Shown here: positions 34,701-44,200 of the stretch, piece by piece
Numbering within the stretch: position 1 is the stretch's first letter
Layout of the letters: each line of letters begins with the position of its first letter
Origin: CBDFKB01 sp965248715
Lineage (GTDB): Bacteria; Pseudomonadota; Alphaproteobacteria; Rhizobiales; Rhizobiaceae
Length of the DNA: 64,000 bases
Direction: 5' to 3'
NCBI GenBank assembly: GCA_965248715.1
Contig: CBDFKB010000008.1
Location: 186,001-250,000 of the forward strand
Notes under the pieces: generated by a model
The model's input: only the letters and a program-made list of their open reading frames with translations
The model's database searches: none
What the model was told of the DNA's origin: nothing
Translations under genes and position numbers: made by a program

Positions 34701-36740
34701 ATGAGTGACCCCAACAAGTTTGATCGTCAGTGGTATCTGAGGAGATATCGTGATGTCGCGGAAAGCGGCCTAGATCCTCTTGAGCATTATCAGAAAATCG
34801 GAAGGTATGAAGGGCGGCGGACACAGCCGGAACCGCTTGCAAAGGCGTTTCGAGTTTATTTGCGGATGCTGCCAACTGCACTGCAATTAAAAGGGAGTTG
34901 GTCCTCCGTCGCTAAGGCAAGCACGAATGTGTACTCGTCTGAAGGTAATTCGGGACTTCGGGACCGATTTTATCGGCTATACGAAATGGCCTCAGCGAAA
35001 CTCGCCGCAGAAGAAAGCTATCAAACATGGTATAATCGCTTTGATCCGATACAGTTTGAAATATCCGAAAAAATCATCGCTGATCTTCTGCAAAGTGGAA
35101 ATTGCCCGTTAATTTCCGTACTGTTGCCAACCTACAACACAAAATTGCATTGGCTGGAAGAAACTGTTCAGTCGGTACTGGATCAATCATACCCGCATTG
35201 GGAGTTGTGTATTTGTGACGACGCTTCAACCGATCTAAAGGTGATCGAATATCTCACCGAAATTGAAGCACAACATTCCAACATACGGGTACTGTTTAGA
35301 GACAAGAATGGCCACATTTCAGCAGCTTCGAATTCGGCACTCGGGATAGTGCAGGGAGAGTGGGTCGCGCTGCTCGACCATGACGATTTATTGACAAAAG
35401 ACGCATTGGTCTGGGTTGCAGATACGATTGCAAAAAATCCGTCGGTCAATTTGATCTATAGTGACGAAGACAAGATTGACGAAAATGGTCGCCGGTATGA
35501 CCCACACCATAAAAGCGAGTGGAACCGAGATCTGATCTACTCGGTCAATTTCTTTTCGCATCTTGGGGTTTACCGAAAAAGTCTGCTGGATAAGACCGGC
35601 GGATTCAGGGTCGGTACAGAAGGTGCACAAGATCACGATCTTGTATTACGGTGCCTCGAACAGATTGAAGAGAGCACCATCCTGCATATTCCCCATATTT
35701 TGTATCATTGGCGATCCCACTCGGAGAGCACCGCAGATAATATCGGGGCCAAACCATACGCAAAGCGCGCCGGCGTTGATGGCATTTCCCGCCATCTTAA
35801 GGTTCGAGGCATGGACGCAAAAGTTGCATCCTCTGATAGCGGCTACAGGGTCCAATACGCCCTACCTTCAAAAAAGCCGAAAGTGACCCTGATCGTTCCA
35901 ACCCGTAACGGTGGCCGTCTTTTGAAGCAGTGCATTGATTCAATCTTGCAAAAAACAATCTACGACAAATACGAAATTTTGATCATCGATAATGGTTCCG
36001 ATGAAACGGAGACCGTGAGCCACTTGGATCGTCTCAAAAAGAATGAGCCGCGGGTAAAGGTTCTGCGCGATGAACGTCCGTTCAACTATTCGGCGCTCAA
36101 CAACGCAGCGGTCGCAAAAATCCGCACCCGATTCATTGGCCTGATCAACGACGACATTGAGGTCGTTAAACCGGAATGGCTGACCGAAATGATCAGCCAT
36201 GCATGCCGTCCGGAAGTCGGCGCTGTCGGCGCCAAATTGCTCTATCCCGACGGCCGCCTTCAGCACGGCGGTGTCATCACCGGAGTGGGCGGTATTGCCG
36301 GCCACGCGAACAAAATGCTGGCCGAGGGAATGCCCGGTTATTTTTCGAGAGCAAACCAAATTCAGCAATTGAGCGCGGTCACTGCGGCATGCCTGATCGT
36401 GGAGCGCAAGAAATATCTTAAAGTAGGCGGATTGAACGAAACCGACCTAACGGTAGCATTTAATGATGTCGATTTCTGCTTGAAATTGGATGCGGTCGGG
36501 TATCGCAACATTTGGACGCCGTACGCACTACTTTATCATCATGAGTCAGCCAGCCGCGGATCGGAAAATGATCCTAAGAAAATCGCCAGGTTTGCCAAAG
36601 AGATGGGGTATATGAAATCCAAATGGCAGGATCGACTACTCAACGATCCCGCCTACAATCCAAATCTCACGCTCGACCGAGAAGACTTTAGTTTGGCCTG
36701 GCCGCCGAGAACCTCGCCGTTTTCTCACGATAACCGATGA
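34701..36740 (+). CDS. Tandem glycosyltransferase family 2 protein
   Basis: 679-aa protein with two GT2 domains. The first starts near residue 134 (PLISVLLPTYNTKLHWLEETV; acidic motif LLDHDDLL) and the second near 392 (KVTLIVPTRNGGRLLKQCIDSIL; LINDDIEV). A short N-terminal segment (FDRQWYLRRYRDVAESGLDPLEHY) is a motif often found on such enzymes. It is probably involved in polysaccharide assembly. The 3' end overlaps the convergent YfhO-like gene by 53 bases. Confidence 0.9.
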   Translation: MSDPNKFDRQWYLRRYRDVAESGLDPLEHYQKIGRYEGRRTQPEPLAKAFRVYLRMLPTALQLKGSWSSVAKASTNVYSSEGNSGLRDRFYRLYEMASAKLAAEESYQTWYNRFDPIQFEISEKIIADLLQSGNCPLISVLLPTYNTKLHWLEETVQSVLDQSYPHWELCICDDASTDLKVIEYLTEIEAQHSNIRVLFRDKNGHISAASNSALGIVQGEWVALLDHDDLLTKDALVWVADTIAKNPSVNLIYSDEDKIDENGRRYDPHHKSEWNRDLIYSVNFFSHLGVYRKSLLDKTGGFRVGTEGAQDHDLVLRCLEQIEESTILHIPHILYHWRSHSESTADNIGAKPYAKRAGVDGISRHLKVRGMDAKVASSDSGYRVQYALPSKKPKVTLIVPTRNGGRLLKQCIDSILQKTIYDKYEILIIDNGSDETETVSHLDRLKKNEPRVKVLRDERPFNYSALNNAAVAKIRTRFIGLINDDIEVVKPEWLTEMISHACRPEVGAVGAKLLYPDGRLQHGGVITGVGGIAGHANKMLAEGMPGYFSRANQIQQLSAVTAACLIVERKKYLKVGGLNETDLTVAFNDVDFCLKLDAVGYRNIWTPYALLYHHESASRGSENDPKKIARFAKEMGYMKSKWQDRLLNDPAYNPNLTLDREDFSLAWPPRTSPFSHDNR

Positions 36741-38201
36741 TCACGGCAATCATCACAAGTGCCATAGAGCCGAACAGCAACAAACCAACGGAAAATAGAT
36801 ATAAGGACAGGGTCCAAACTTCGGGCCTAAACCTGACCAGGATTTTATATTCGCCAGCTTTTTCGATCGAAATTCCGATAAATGCATGATTAGCCCGGAA
36901 GGTTTCGATCCGAACACCGTTCAGAAATGCCTGGTGAAATTCAGGATAATAGGCTTCCGACAGCACCACGACCCCTGGGCTAGGCGCCGAAATACTGAAC
37001 CCGGTAGTATTGGGGGTGAGCGTAAATTGTGTACCGCCGACCAGAGCGGGTTGAAGGTTCTGCGGTACGACCGGCGGATCGCAATCGTCGGTACTTTGTC
37101 GCTGGACGGCCGCGATTGGAACGGAAGGTTTCTGCACGATCATCGCCATCAGCTCTTCCGCAGTTCCATAGCATTTTACTTCGTTGCTGAAGAAGGCGCG
37201 CGGCCAACGGCCTTGGCGTTGTACAATCGTCAGATCGCTGCTGTGGACAACAGCATTGTCGTACAGGGTGGGAACCAGATGGCGCATCGACATCAAATAT
37301 TCTACGCTGAGAATGTTCAACAACGGATCAAGCTCGGGCAATTCCTGATTCCGCACCATCGTGAACCAGCCCCAGATCCTATTGATTGGCGAAGCATCCA
37401 ATAACTCGCGGTAATGTTTAGAGACGAGCGCATCGGCTCCCGAAATACCTTCCAGGCCATAAATACCCTGAACACCCGCCATCGGTGATGAATCAATTGG
37501 CGCGATGCGGAAATCCGCTCCCGATCCGGCCTGCAATCTCACATATTCGACCGCCTCGCTCTTCATAGAATAATCGGGTCTCGGCCCCGGTGTCATGGTG
37601 AAATAGTCAACGGTCTTGTTGCCGGTTTTCTCATGTAGCGTATACTGGCCAAATATCCCAATTGTTGCGAACGCCAACAACAATAATGGCCAATAGGATT
37701 TGGCCCTATTCAGAACAATGTTGGGAAATGCGATGGTGGCGGCAATCGCCATCAATAGAAGCAGTAACTGAATACTGTAGCGATTAACAGAGAGCTCACT
37801 CTTGATCGACCCGTATTGAAGGAGGAGCACCAGAATCAAGATGGCGACGACAGCAACGATCAACCCCACCTGTTCAAGTTTCCGTTCCCTGGCAATTGCC
37901 AGTAAGTTCACAACCCCATAGCCGCCCAGCATGGCCAAAGGAAATAAGGCAGCGCTTGTGAATGTGTTGTCGATATGGCCGATATTCCTGATCAAAGGTA
38001 TGTGCAACAACAGCGGCAATCCAATCGCGCCTGCAGATATTCCGGTGGCCGCGAGGTAAACTACCCCAGAAACAAAAAAGTTTTCTCGGCCGGCGGTTTT
38101 TGGAAACCGCGCAAATGCCCACAATAGAAGAACCAGGAACAGGGGATTAGAACCTGGAACGGAAACAGGGATGCCAGCGGCAAATCCGAAAAATAGTCTA
38201 G
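36688..38201 (-). pseudogene. YfhO-like membrane protein gene, 3' part (split by IS elements)
   Basis: C-terminal ~503 codons of a large multi-helix membrane protein of the YfhO (glycosyltransferase-related) type: about six helices, then a periplasmic beta domain (VVVLSEAYYPEFHQAFLNGVRIETFRANHAFIGI) and a last helix. The open frame begins inside the IS end and enters host sequence at the CTAG, as RLFFGFAAGI. Removing both IS elements and one duplicate CTAG on each side joins it in frame with the 5' part (39929-41475), giving about 1029 codons. Confidence 0.85.
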
Positions 38202-38214
38202 GGTCTGTGGACAT

Positions 38215-38601
38215 TCACCTTGATGCGATAAGCGCCGCGACAAGGTTCCAGTTGGCAGCGTAGCTGTTATCGGTTTTATCGTAACGCGTTGCGATGCCAC
38301 GAAATTCCTTGATCTTGGCGAAGTAGTTTTCAACCAAATGCCGCCAACAATAGGCCTCTTCATCGTATTCTCGCTGCACAATCCGATTTGATTTGGGCGG
38401 GATAACGGCGGTTGCGCCCCGGTCTTCCAGCTCCTCCAGAAGCCAGTTTGCGTCAAACGCTTTATCCGCCAGCAAAGCGGCGAATGACACGCCCTTGATC
38501 AGCGGTGCCACGCCCCTCATGTCATGCGCCTGTCCCGGTAGCAGCATGAAACGCACAAGATTACCAAGCGCGTCCACCAGCGCCACGATCTTGGTGGTCA
38601 A
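38215..38601 (-). CDS. IS5-family transposase, frame B
   Basis: 128-aa C-terminal frame with the second catalytic Asp in LLADKAFDANWLL and the Glu in HLVENYFAKIKEFRGIATRYDK. It is expected to be made only as a fusion with frame A by frameshifting; nothing looks damaged. Confidence 0.88.
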   Translation of the reverse strand: MTTKIVALVDALGNLVRFMLLPGQAHDMRGVAPLIKGVSFAALLADKAFDANWLLEELEDRGATAVIPPKSNRIVQREYDEEAYCWRHLVENYFAKIKEFRGIATRYDKTDNSYAANWNLVAALIASR

Positions 38602-38972
38602 CCCACCGCGCGAGCGCCCGATGGCCTGATTTTGAGTCCCCCTTTTGCGCCGGTTGCCTTTTGGTGAACCGAAACAATGGTGCCATCAATCATGGCGTAT
38701 TCGAGGTCTGGGTCATTGCTCATGGCTTTGAAAAGACTCTCGAAAACACCCTGCTCGGCCCATCGTCGGAACCGGCGAAACTGGCTGTTCCAGTTGCCAA
38801 ATTTCGTCGGCAGATCGCGCCAGGGAGACCCCGTGCGCACCCGCCAGAACACCGCTTCCAAAAACAACCGGTTGTCGCCGCCTGTCCGGCCACTGTCTGT
38901 TGCCTTGCCGGGGAGCAAAGGCGCAAGGCGTTCCCAGACCCGGTCATTCAAAACAAATCGCTTTTCGTCCAT
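38598..38972 (-). CDS. IS5-family transposase, frame A
   Basis: 124-aa N-terminal frame (MDEKRFVLNDRVWERLAPLLPG, first catalytic Asp in YAMIDGTIVSVHQKATG). The frame passes A4G5 at 38638-38646 (minus strand AAAAGGGGG), where a -1 slip gives GGTQNQAIGRSRGGLTTK and joins frame B. This programmed frameshift is known for the IS427 group of IS5. Confidence 0.88.
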   Translation of the reverse strand: MDEKRFVLNDRVWERLAPLLPGKATDSGRTGGDNRLFLEAVFWRVRTGSPWRDLPTKFGNWNSQFRRFRRWAEQGVFESLFKAMSNDPDLEYAMIDGTIVSVHQKATGAKGGLKIRPSGARAVG

Positions 38973-39044
38973 TACAAACTCCCTTTTGGAAGCTTGAATC
39001 AGAAATCAACGCTTTTGGGAATCCTGAATGTCCACAGACCCTAG

Positions 39045-39928
39045 GTCACATACCCATAAATTTCTGAATGCGGATTCACATAGCTGGACGAGTCAGATTC
39101 AATAGTGTGATGGAGGAATTTTCATGGCACGGTTTGATTTGTCTGATTTTGAATGGTCTGTAATCCAGCCCTTGTTACCCAACAAGTCACGCGGAGTTCC
39201 GCGCGTTGATGATCGCCCGGTATTAAATGGGATATTCTGGCGATTGCGAACGGGCGCGCCATGGGCCGATATTCCATCACGCTATGGCCCTCATACAACC
39301 TGCGTAAACCGCTTCAACAGGTGGCGGAAGGCCGGTGTATGGGATCATCTTTTGGAAGCCGTATCAAAGGCTTATGATGGCGACATCCAGATGATTGATT
39401 CATCATCCATCCGTGTTCACCAGCACGCGGCAAACGGTAAAAAAAACAACTGCGATCCCGTTGCCCTCTCGGCGATTGCTAGCAATCGCCTGCCAGGTAA
39501 TACATGGGTCGTTCGCGCGGCGGTCTGACAACAAAGATACATGCCCTTGTCGATATCGAGGGACTGCCGATCATGCTGAAACTCACAGAAGGTCAGGCGC
39601 ACGACGGGCGAAGTGCTGCGGATATGTTCGACAGCATTAAGGCGGGCAATATTCTGCTGGCCGACCGGGCTTATGAAGCCAATGCCCTGCGAGATTGGCT
39701 GAAGGAACGAAGGGCATGGGGAAATATTCGAGCCATGCCCAATCGCCTTGAGCCACCGGCATTTAGCAAATGGCTTTACAGGCAGCGCAACGCAGTTGAA
39801 CGTTTCTTTAACAAACTCAAGCACTTCCGTGCAGTAGCAACACGATATGACAAACGCGATGACAACTATCTCGCATCAATCAAACTCGCATCATTGAGAA
39901 TTTGGCTCAGATTTAATGAGTCGGTGAC
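39045..39928 (+). mobile_element. IS5-family insertion element B
   Basis: About 884 bp between CTAG copies at 39041-39044 and 39929-39932, with imperfect inverted ends (GGTCAC at both tips, then a shared ACCCAT/ACTCAT and AAATCTGA-like pattern). Its transposase gene reads on the plus strand and is interrupted. Its stop codon TAG is supplied by the target CTAG. Confidence 0.88.
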
Positions 39929-39932
39929 CTAG
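39124..39932 (+). pseudogene. IS5-family transposase broken by a ~41-bp palindromic insertion
   Basis: The N-terminal part (39124-39456; MARFDLSDFEWSVIQPLLPN through MIDSSSIRVHQHAANGKK) and the C-terminal part (from 39504; MGRSRGGLTTKIHALVD through LRIWLRFNESVT) are both well conserved, but lie in different frames. Relatives I recall read ANGKKxxxDxCMGRSRGG without a gap. Here about 41 extra bases sit between (39457-39503), with a perfect 20-bp palindrome at 39471-39490. The downstream frame has stops TAG and TAA inside the insert, so slippage on the A8 run at 39439-39446 cannot rescue it. Confidence 0.75.
39471..39490. repeat. Perfect 20-bp palindrome inside the element B transposase
   Basis: GGCGATTGCT followed by its exact complement AGCAATCGCC; CTAG lies across the centre. 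It forms the core of the ~41-bp insert that disrupts the transposase. Confidence 0.9.
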
Positions 39933-41475
39933 AGTAATTGTACTCGGCCAGGAAACGTGCATGCGGAGCGTCAGAGAAAGAAAAACTCTGCTCAAGCGTT
40001 GAAAGAAACACCAGCCAGTACGGCGCCGTAAAAAGGATGCATGCAATACCCGCAATGGCGAGAATAAATGAGTTTCGCAGCTTGTCCTTTGCCAATGTTG
40101 GCGACAACACAAACAGCAATAATCCCATGAACTGGACCACAATGAATGCGGCCATACTTTCCTTCGTGAACCCTGTAAACATCTGCAAAGCCGAGACGAG
40201 CGACAGAGCGATTGCCCAGCCGATACATCCAGGCAATTTCCTGCATACTGATATTTGCTGCCAACAGACATAAATCCACGGGACATAAACTAGGCTGAAA
40301 AAGGCCGGGTGATTGTAACGATGCAGGTAAAGCCCGATAAAAGACAGCGAGAAACCGACAACGCTGGCTGCGGACAGGCTGCGGGTTGCGAGAAATATTG
40401 CGCACGCCGTACCGAACCCGAAAAATATCTTGGCGAGGACGAATTTCAGGTCCCATAGACCAGCATTATCTCCAGATAACAGCGTCAACCAATGAAGCGG
40501 GCTGAATATCATCGAATGCCCCTGCCCGAGAAGGGGCCGGCCAGCCGCATTATAGCGGTTCCAAAACGGAAACTCGCCATACTCGAAAAGCGAAATTCGT
40601 TGGACGTGGGAATAAGGCAAGTTCTGCCACATCGTAGCCCCGATATCGGAGCCCTTTGCGTCCCAGGCTTCGGTGACGGTCAGTCCCGGTAGAAATGGCG
40701 CGATATTGTAAAGCATATCAGCGCCCTTCGGCGGGAACACATAGCTTTTTCCAAAAAAAACAACGGGATATGCCGAAATAATAGCGCCGATCACGCAGAT
40801 GGCTAAGATTGTTGAAATTGGCCGACGCCCGGCGAGCCGGGCGAAGCCCGCACGATATCGGGCGTAGATCCAAAGCCCCGCATAGCATGATAGAAAACCT
40901 GCAATGGCAACCACCAAAGAGATCGTCGCCGAACTGTTTGACAGAAAATACCAGCCCTGCTGGCTCGGCTTTAGCTCGACTGGAACTGACAAAGGCACCC
41001 AAAGACCAGGATCGTTATCTGTCGGGTCGTTGACAATAAGAAGCCCGTTGTCCAGTTGCTTGAGCTCACTTATTCCCTGGTTGATAACGAATGTGGATTC
41101 ATCAAATGAATGGACAGTCTTTCCTTGCGGATCGACAATTCGCACGTCGTGAATTTCGTGCCGGCCACTATATTGCCCGGGGTCTATACGAAATGCCACA
41201 TAGCGGCCTGGCTCGAGCGGAAACGAGTAGGTGGCTTGGGAATCCGAGCGGATAATCGGTTTGAACTGCCTTGAGCCCGGCAAAGTGCCTTGCCCCACGT
41301 CATGAAAGATTTCCAGAATTCCAACGCTATCGCTTTGCAATTCAAATTTCATTTCATATTCGTCGTCTTGATCGAACACTAATGCGCTAATTATGAAAAT
41401 GAACAAAAACGCTGCAAAGGAAGGGGCCGCCTTTCCGGAAATTTGCGTTAGTATTTTTCGCAGAAAAGCCATCAT
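39929..41475 (-). pseudogene. YfhO-like membrane protein gene, 5' part (split by IS elements)
   Basis: N-terminal ~515 codons of the YfhO-like protein: first helix (SFAAFLFIFIISALVF), a periplasmic domain of about 150 residues with a jelly-roll look, then eight or so helices with GADMLYNIAPFLPGLT and FWNRYNAAGRPLLGQGHSMIFSPLHWLTLLS, a conserved pattern of the family. The host frame ends at LAEYNYS, where the CTAG and element B start. AGAGG lies just before the tandem ATGs at 41475 and 41472. The truncated protein lacks the distal half of the membrane domain and is unlikely to work. Confidence 0.85.
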
Positions 41476-41928
41476 TGCCTCTGAATGTTCCTTAGGGCCG
41501 GTCAACATTCATATAGATTGGAAAAAGGTGAGCACAGACAAAGTTGGCTGCTTCCGGCATGACAACGGCGTCCTTGCTAAGTCAGGATAACGTTAGCCAA
41601 CCTAGGTGTACCAAGTCGCTGATCGGCTTCTATTTTCCTGGTGGGCCGCTCATTGGAAAAGATTTGGGACACGCGATTGCTATATCTTATTCGAGTTGGG
41701 CTGATCAAGCGGAAATGGCCCTTCAATCCGCGCTGTTGGCTTGATAATTCCACGCGGATTTCAGTTCGACGCCTTGACTTATATCCACGTCGGGCAATCT
41801 GCCGGGCCTTTGAGAATGCCGCGCCTGGCCTGCATATCCGCAACGGTCCATTTCTCAATTCGCGGCTAGCGGAATTCAGGCTGATTGCCTATGTGGTTGC
41901 TGCGCTTGGTTTGCAAAGACAATCATGT
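41476..41928. other. 450-bp gap upstream of the YfhO-like gene
   Basis: It has only short frames (for example a 99-codon frame from 41641) with no recognised domain. It should hold the promoter of the YfhO-like gene. A decayed gene cannot be excluded. Confidence 0.35.
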
Positions 41929-42070
41929 GGACACTTCTAAAAACCTCGACGATGGCACCAATATGCGCTCGTCGGTGCGAACAGGTCAGATTCGAATAGT
42001 GAACAAACCAGAATCAAGCGGCCTGGCGCCTCGACGCCTTGAACCGGTTCAGGGGTTTTTAGAAGTGTCC
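41929..42070. mobile_element. 142-bp MITE-like element with 4-bp target duplication
   Basis: Perfect 17-bp inverted ends GGACACTTCTAAAAACC (41929-41945 and 42054-42070) flanked by ATGT on both sides (41925-41928, 42071-42074). No open frame. The ends differ from those of the IS elements in this window, so the parent transposase is not here. Confidence 0.82.
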
Positions 42071-42150
42071 ATGTTTGTGCGACGCCAATATCTGCATATT
42101 CCTCACCGACGTTTGCCGCAAGCATATGCCCGGTTTGCCTGGAGTTTCCG

Positions 42151-43113
42151 ATGAACAAAAAACAGAATTTGGCAGTGATAATTGTCAACTGGCAGAACAT
42201 GGCGGAGACGATTGATGCAGTTACTGCAATCCGAAACTGGGGTAAATTTGACCCACGCCTAATCGTGGTCGACAATCGGCCGAAGGTTGCGGATAGAGAC
42301 CACCTCGAGCGTCATCTTGCAACCGATCAATTGGTGGTTTCTGGTTGCAACGCCGGTTATGGCGGCGGAAACAATCTCGGCATCTCACTGGCAATTTCCG
42401 AGCGCCGTGAGTTTGTATTGCTGCTCAACACCGATGCAACGATTTCCGAAACCGGTGTCGCCCAACTACTGCGGCATCTGAACCAATGCCCCGACATTGC
42501 AGCGATCGGCCCGGTTCTCGAGGAGACGGAACGCGACACAACCAAACGCTACATGGGTGGCCGAGATATTGCGGAAAATGTATTTACGAGAATCGATGTC
42601 GACCATAATAGCGTGTCTTCCGGTAACAAAAGGCCTTTGGTCGACGTGGAATATGTACCCGGAACGGTGTTTCTGGCGCGCACAAGCCTTTTCGAGGATA
42701 TCGGCCTTTTGGAAGAATCCTATTTCTTCAGCGGCGAAGTTGCAGATCTTTGCAAACGCGCCCGAAATGCCGGCCACCGGGTATGCATCGATCCAAACGT
42801 GATAGCGCAGCATGAGACCGCCCACGCGCCCTCCAAGATGCGATCAACGCTTTACGCCTATTACAGCCTGCGCAACCGATTTGTTTATATCCGGCGCCAA
42901 TACCACCGCAGACGGTTCCGGTTTTTCTTCCTATGGACCTGGAGGGGAATGGTTGCCCTAATCGGGCAGATGTCAAACAGCCAGTGGCAGGAATCAAGGG
43001 CTACCGCCTTGGCAATCGCACACGGGCTGGCAAATGTTACTGGCAACCGAAACCATCTGTTTGATGTGGCCGGCAAACCAACCCGGGATCAGTTGGGCTC
43101 GCACAAGCCATAG
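42151..43113 (+). CDS. Glycosyltransferase family 2
   Basis: 320-aa GT2 enzyme resembling bacterial rhamnosyltransferases. The nucleotide-binding start is LAVIIVNWQNMAETIDAV, the metal motif region LLLNTDATI, and the acceptor region YFFSGEVADLCKRARNAGHRV. A basic amphipathic C-terminal segment after residue 240 may bind the membrane. The 3' end overlaps the convergent glycosyltransferase by 25 bases. Confidence 0.9.
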   Translation: MNKKQNLAVIIVNWQNMAETIDAVTAIRNWGKFDPRLIVVDNRPKVADRDHLERHLATDQLVVSGCNAGYGGGNNLGISLAISERREFVLLLNTDATISETGVAQLLRHLNQCPDIAAIGPVLEETERDTTKRYMGGRDIAENVFTRIDVDHNSVSSGNKRPLVDVEYVPGTVFLARTSLFEDIGLLEESYFFSGEVADLCKRARNAGHRVCIDPNVIAQHETAHAPSKMRSTLYAYYSLRNRFVYIRRQYHRRRFRFFFLWTWRGMVALIGQMSNSQWQESRATALAIAHGLANVTGNRNHLFDVAGKPTRDQLGSHKP

Positions 43114-44105
43114 ATCCGCCGGTAACCGTCGACTAACTTGTCGAATGAGAACCGTTCCCGGCCAACATTTACCGAGCGTTTTGCCAAATCTGGATATTCC
43201 TTTCTAAGGTTGCCGATTGCGGCGACAAGATTTTCTGCGCTCATGGCGTCGACCACCACACCACATCCATGTGCTTCGACAAAGTCCGCCATCGGGATTA
43301 CCCGGCTGAGAATGATGGGCTTGCCGGCGACCAGGGATTCCATAAGCGAATGAGGATAGGCCTTCACGATCCCGCTATGTGCAGCCAGGAGTATGGCTGC
43401 ATGGGCATTTTTCAAATAGTCGCTGATGTTTACCCGTTGGCTTACGATATCAACCTGGTCGCCAACTCCCCGGCTCGCAATCGCTGCTTGCAGATTTTCC
43501 AGTAAGGAACCTCGCCATAGCAACACCAATTTGACATCCGGCATTTGCTTGAGAACATCGAGAAGCAAATTAACCCCCTTTTGCTCAAACTGCTGTGGCA
43601 CCCAAGGTGCAGAAGCCATTAGGAGCGTAAGTTCCCTTTGAAGTGGAATGGCGGTGCTGGGTATCCCAGCAATGTTGATCCCAGGGGGTACGATCGTATG
43701 ATTATCAAGGCCCCATTTATCGAGTATCGCGGCGTCTCGTTGATTGGAAACAACAACCCGGTGCAATTGAGCAATGTGCGACAATTTCTGGGGTGGTTTT
43801 TGCCCATTGAGCCCGCCTGCGATCGTCAAAACCACGCGCTTGTTGAACCAATTCAGGATCGGATAAGCGTAAAGCGCATCGCTGTAGACATGGATTACAT
43901 CACAGTTTGCCGCGATTTTTCTCAACTTCGGTAGCTTGTGAAAACCAAGTAGACGCCTTGGAAACCGCGATAGTGGTCTGCGAACTGGATATAGGCTTTC
44001 GAGCCAGCCGCCAAAGGTAGAGCGCAGCAAGTGCGCTTCCTGATAGACTGCATCGGTTCCATCAATTGCCGGCGGGGGCGCGGTTGGGAGAAAAAGGACG
44101 GTCAT
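43089..44105 (-). CDS. Glycosyltransferase family 4-like
   Basis: 338-aa GT-B fold enzyme. The N-terminal half has LPTAPPPAIDGTDAVYQEAHLL and CDVIHVYSDAL; the C-terminal donor-binding half has GIVKAYPHSLMESLVAGKPIILSRVIPMADFV with the E-x7-E-like motif. The acceptor is unknown. It ends the glycan region. Confidence 0.88.
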   Translation of the reverse strand: MTVLFLPTAPPPAIDGTDAVYQEAHLLRSTFGGWLESLYPVRRPLSRFPRRLLGFHKLPKLRKIAANCDVIHVYSDALYAYPILNWFNKRVVLTIAGGLNGQKPPQKLSHIAQLHRVVVSNQRDAAILDKWGLDNHTIVPPGINIAGIPSTAIPLQRELTLLMASAPWVPQQFEQKGVNLLLDVLKQMPDVKLVLLWRGSLLENLQAAIASRGVGDQVDIVSQRVNISDYLKNAHAAILLAAHSGIVKAYPHSLMESLVAGKPIILSRVIPMADFVEAHGCGVVVDAMSAENLVAAIGNLRKEYPDLAKRSVNVGRERFSFDKLVDGYRRIYGLCEPN

Positions 44106-44111
44106 TCCGCG

Positions 44112-44200
44112 CTAGAGCCTTTCATGTTTAAATGGGGGCGTTTGAACCCGGCAAACGATGAAGCTGCAAATGGGGCGCAAATGTCAAATTCATTCCACTA
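44112..44200. repeat. CTAG-bounded repeat sharing its right half with 55664-55749
   Basis: The right ~45 bp (GAAGCTGCAAATGGGGCGC, then CAAATGTCAAATTCATTCC) is nearly identical to the one after the lacI-type gene. The TetR gene stop codon falls within it, so the last four codons (ALVE) are partly repeat-derived. Confidence 0.75.

Larger units (their letters stand above)
38202..39040 (-). mobile_element. IS5-family insertion element A
   Basis: About 840 bp with 17-bp inverted ends GGGTCTGTGGACATTCA (perfect), abutting CTAG on both sides (38198-38201 and 39041-39044). The transposase is in two overlapping frames on the minus strand. It lies side by side with element B with a single CTAG between them. 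Confidence 0.92.

Noticed and set aside
39439..39528. Programmed frameshift on the A8 run in IS element B
   Set aside because: A -1 slip enters a frame with TAG and TAA inside the palindromic insert, and a +1 slip leads to a frame that does not encode the conserved C-terminal half.
41641..41940. 99-codon gene upstream of the MITE
   Set aside because: No recognisable domain, no good ribosome site, unusual composition, and it runs into the MITE end.
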